Of a stretch of DNA of 5,097 nucleotides, positions 4,617 to 5,097 are shown one piece after another. Below the pieces are notes generated by a model. That model saw only the letters and a list, made by a program, of their open reading frames with translations. It was not told where the DNA came from and did not search any database. This stretch comes from an uncultured Lachnospiraceae bacterium (GTDB lineage: Bacteria; Bacillota; Clostridia; Lachnospirales; Lachnospiraceae), in the NCBI GenBank assembly GCA_947565255.1, contig CANOFI010000181.1, positions 1 to 5,097 on the forward strand, given 5' to 3'. A program made the translations under genes and the position numbers. Position 1 is the first letter of the stretch; the number at the start of each line of letters is the position of its first letter.

Positions 4617-5012
4617 CTATTCCTGTTTAAACACAATGGTTTTTTCGTCCTCTTCTACCTCCTCCATATGAAGTATTCCAGATTTTCCCTCCAATTGGGG
4701 AAGCAGTGATTTCAATCTCGCTATTTTCTCATTCTGGTTATCATCTTTTCCCAATGCAACCCTGGCCTGTCCGAAATATAATGTTGCCTCAAGTTCCTTA
4801 TTAAACTGAATTTTATCCGGCACAACTTCATTTTTCTTTAGTTCCTTCGTGAGGGTGAGGATGTAGGTAAAAACGTCCTGTTTTTCAACCGGAAGCTTTT
4901 GATACAATACAATGCTGTCAAATTGCAGTCCCGTAATCTTTGGTACTCCCTTCATTGCCTTTGCAGAGCTTTCCACAACCGTACCATCTTTCACCTGCAT
5001 AATATGTATCAT
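4617..5012 (-). CDS. divIB: DivIB/FtsQ-type divisome protein, C-terminal beta-domain (frame interrupted upstream)
   Basis: DivIB/FtsQ is a single-pass membrane protein whose extracellular POTRA and beta domains hold the FtsL-FtsB/DivIC complex of the divisome. This 131-residue frame looks like the beta-domain: VKDGTVVESS (7-16), GVPKITGLQFDSIVLYQKLPVEK (22-44), PDKIQFNKELEATLYFGQARVALG (65-88), then KIARLKSLLPQLEGKSGILHME (95-116) and an acidic tail. There is no membrane segment or signal peptide, so it cannot be a whole DivIB (normally about 250 residues or more). The frame remains open only to 5063, where TAA (5064-5066) stops it. ATG at 5012 has no good ribosome binding site and overlaps the stop of the other open frame as ATGA. 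Position directly before ftsZ fits divIB. Frameshift, sequencing error, split gene or pseudogene remain possible. Confidence 0.75.
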   Translation of the reverse strand: MIHIMQVKDGTVVESSAKAMKGVPKITGLQFDSIVLYQKLPVEKQDVFTYILTLTKELKKNEVVPDKIQFNKELEATLYFGQARVALGKDDNQNEKIARLKSLLPQLEGKSGILHMEEVEEDEKTIVFKQE

Positions 5013-5097
5013 ATTAACGATACAGCCCCTGTCAATATAGATAAATTTTTCTTCAATTCCTTTTTATACCTCGCTTTTTCTCCTAACGCATTTGTTG
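5009..5097 (-). CDS. Upstream open frame, probably the preceding part of divIB (partial)
   Basis: This minus-strand frame is open from the window edge to TGA at 5009-5011 and reads TNALGEKARYKKELKKNLSI then LTGAVSLI. The pattern of a basic helix KKELKKNL followed by a short strand AVSLI resembles the end of a POTRA domain, which precedes the beta-domain in DivIB. It lies in a different frame from the beta-domain ORF and overlaps it by 4 nt. The most likely reading is the upstream part of the same gene, but 28 residues cannot prove it. Confidence 0.4.
   Translation of the reverse strand, partial: TNALGEKARYKKELKKNLSILTGAVSLI

Noticed and set aside
1..5097. Mobile element, CRISPR array, tRNA or rRNA
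   Set aside because: I saw no transposase, regularly spaced repeats, cloverleaf-like sequence or rRNA motifs; the locus is a conserved chromosomal one.

Overview
The window is a cell-division and sporulation locus of an endospore-forming Firmicute. Protein style (pro-sigma-E, sigma-G, SpoIIGA and an FtsZ ending in IPTFLQKYNKK), strong AAGGAGG ribosome binding sites and moderate A+T richness suggest a Clostridia-class anaerobe, probably Lachnospiraceae-like. The family placement is inference from protein style, not a database match. Every confident gene lies on the minus strand, so the genes read from right to left.

Region by region, in transcription order: (1) 5097-4617, the end of divIB/ftsQ. 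Its beta-domain is clear, but the reading frame is interrupted near the window edge. (2) 4616-4497, an A/T-rich gap with a candidate sigma-A promoter. (3) 4496-3207, ftsZ, most likely started at TTG and closed by an intrinsic terminator (3147-3173). (4) 3146-2921, the control region of the spoIIG operon: a TTGACA/TATAAT promoter with an abnormal 21-bp spacer plus Spo0A-box-like sites. (5) 2920-2048 spoIIGA and 2007-1267 sigE, a two-gene operon 40 bp apart, closed by a terminator (1168-1206). (6) 1133-1048, a sigma-F-like promoter and leader. (7) 1047-271, sigG, then a 178-bp 3' region and a terminator (61-92). The last 60 bases may hold the start of another minus-strand gene.

The genes fit one developmental programme. 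FtsZ builds the division ring, including the asymmetric septum of sporulation, and DivIB belongs to the divisome. Spo0A~P would switch on spoIIGA-sigE. SpoIIGA is the membrane aspartic protease that removes the pro-sequence of sigma-E in the mother cell. Sigma-F in the forespore would then transcribe sigG. The three intrinsic terminators and three separate candidate promoters suggest that these adjacent genes are independently timed units.

This is mostly a conserved locus and I see no novel multi-gene system. The points most worth a second look are the interrupted divIB frame with an AAATTTA heptamer at the junction, the long-spacer spoIIG promoter, the start-codon corrections for ftsZ and sigG, and unusual residues in the FtsZ T7 loop and in sigma-G.
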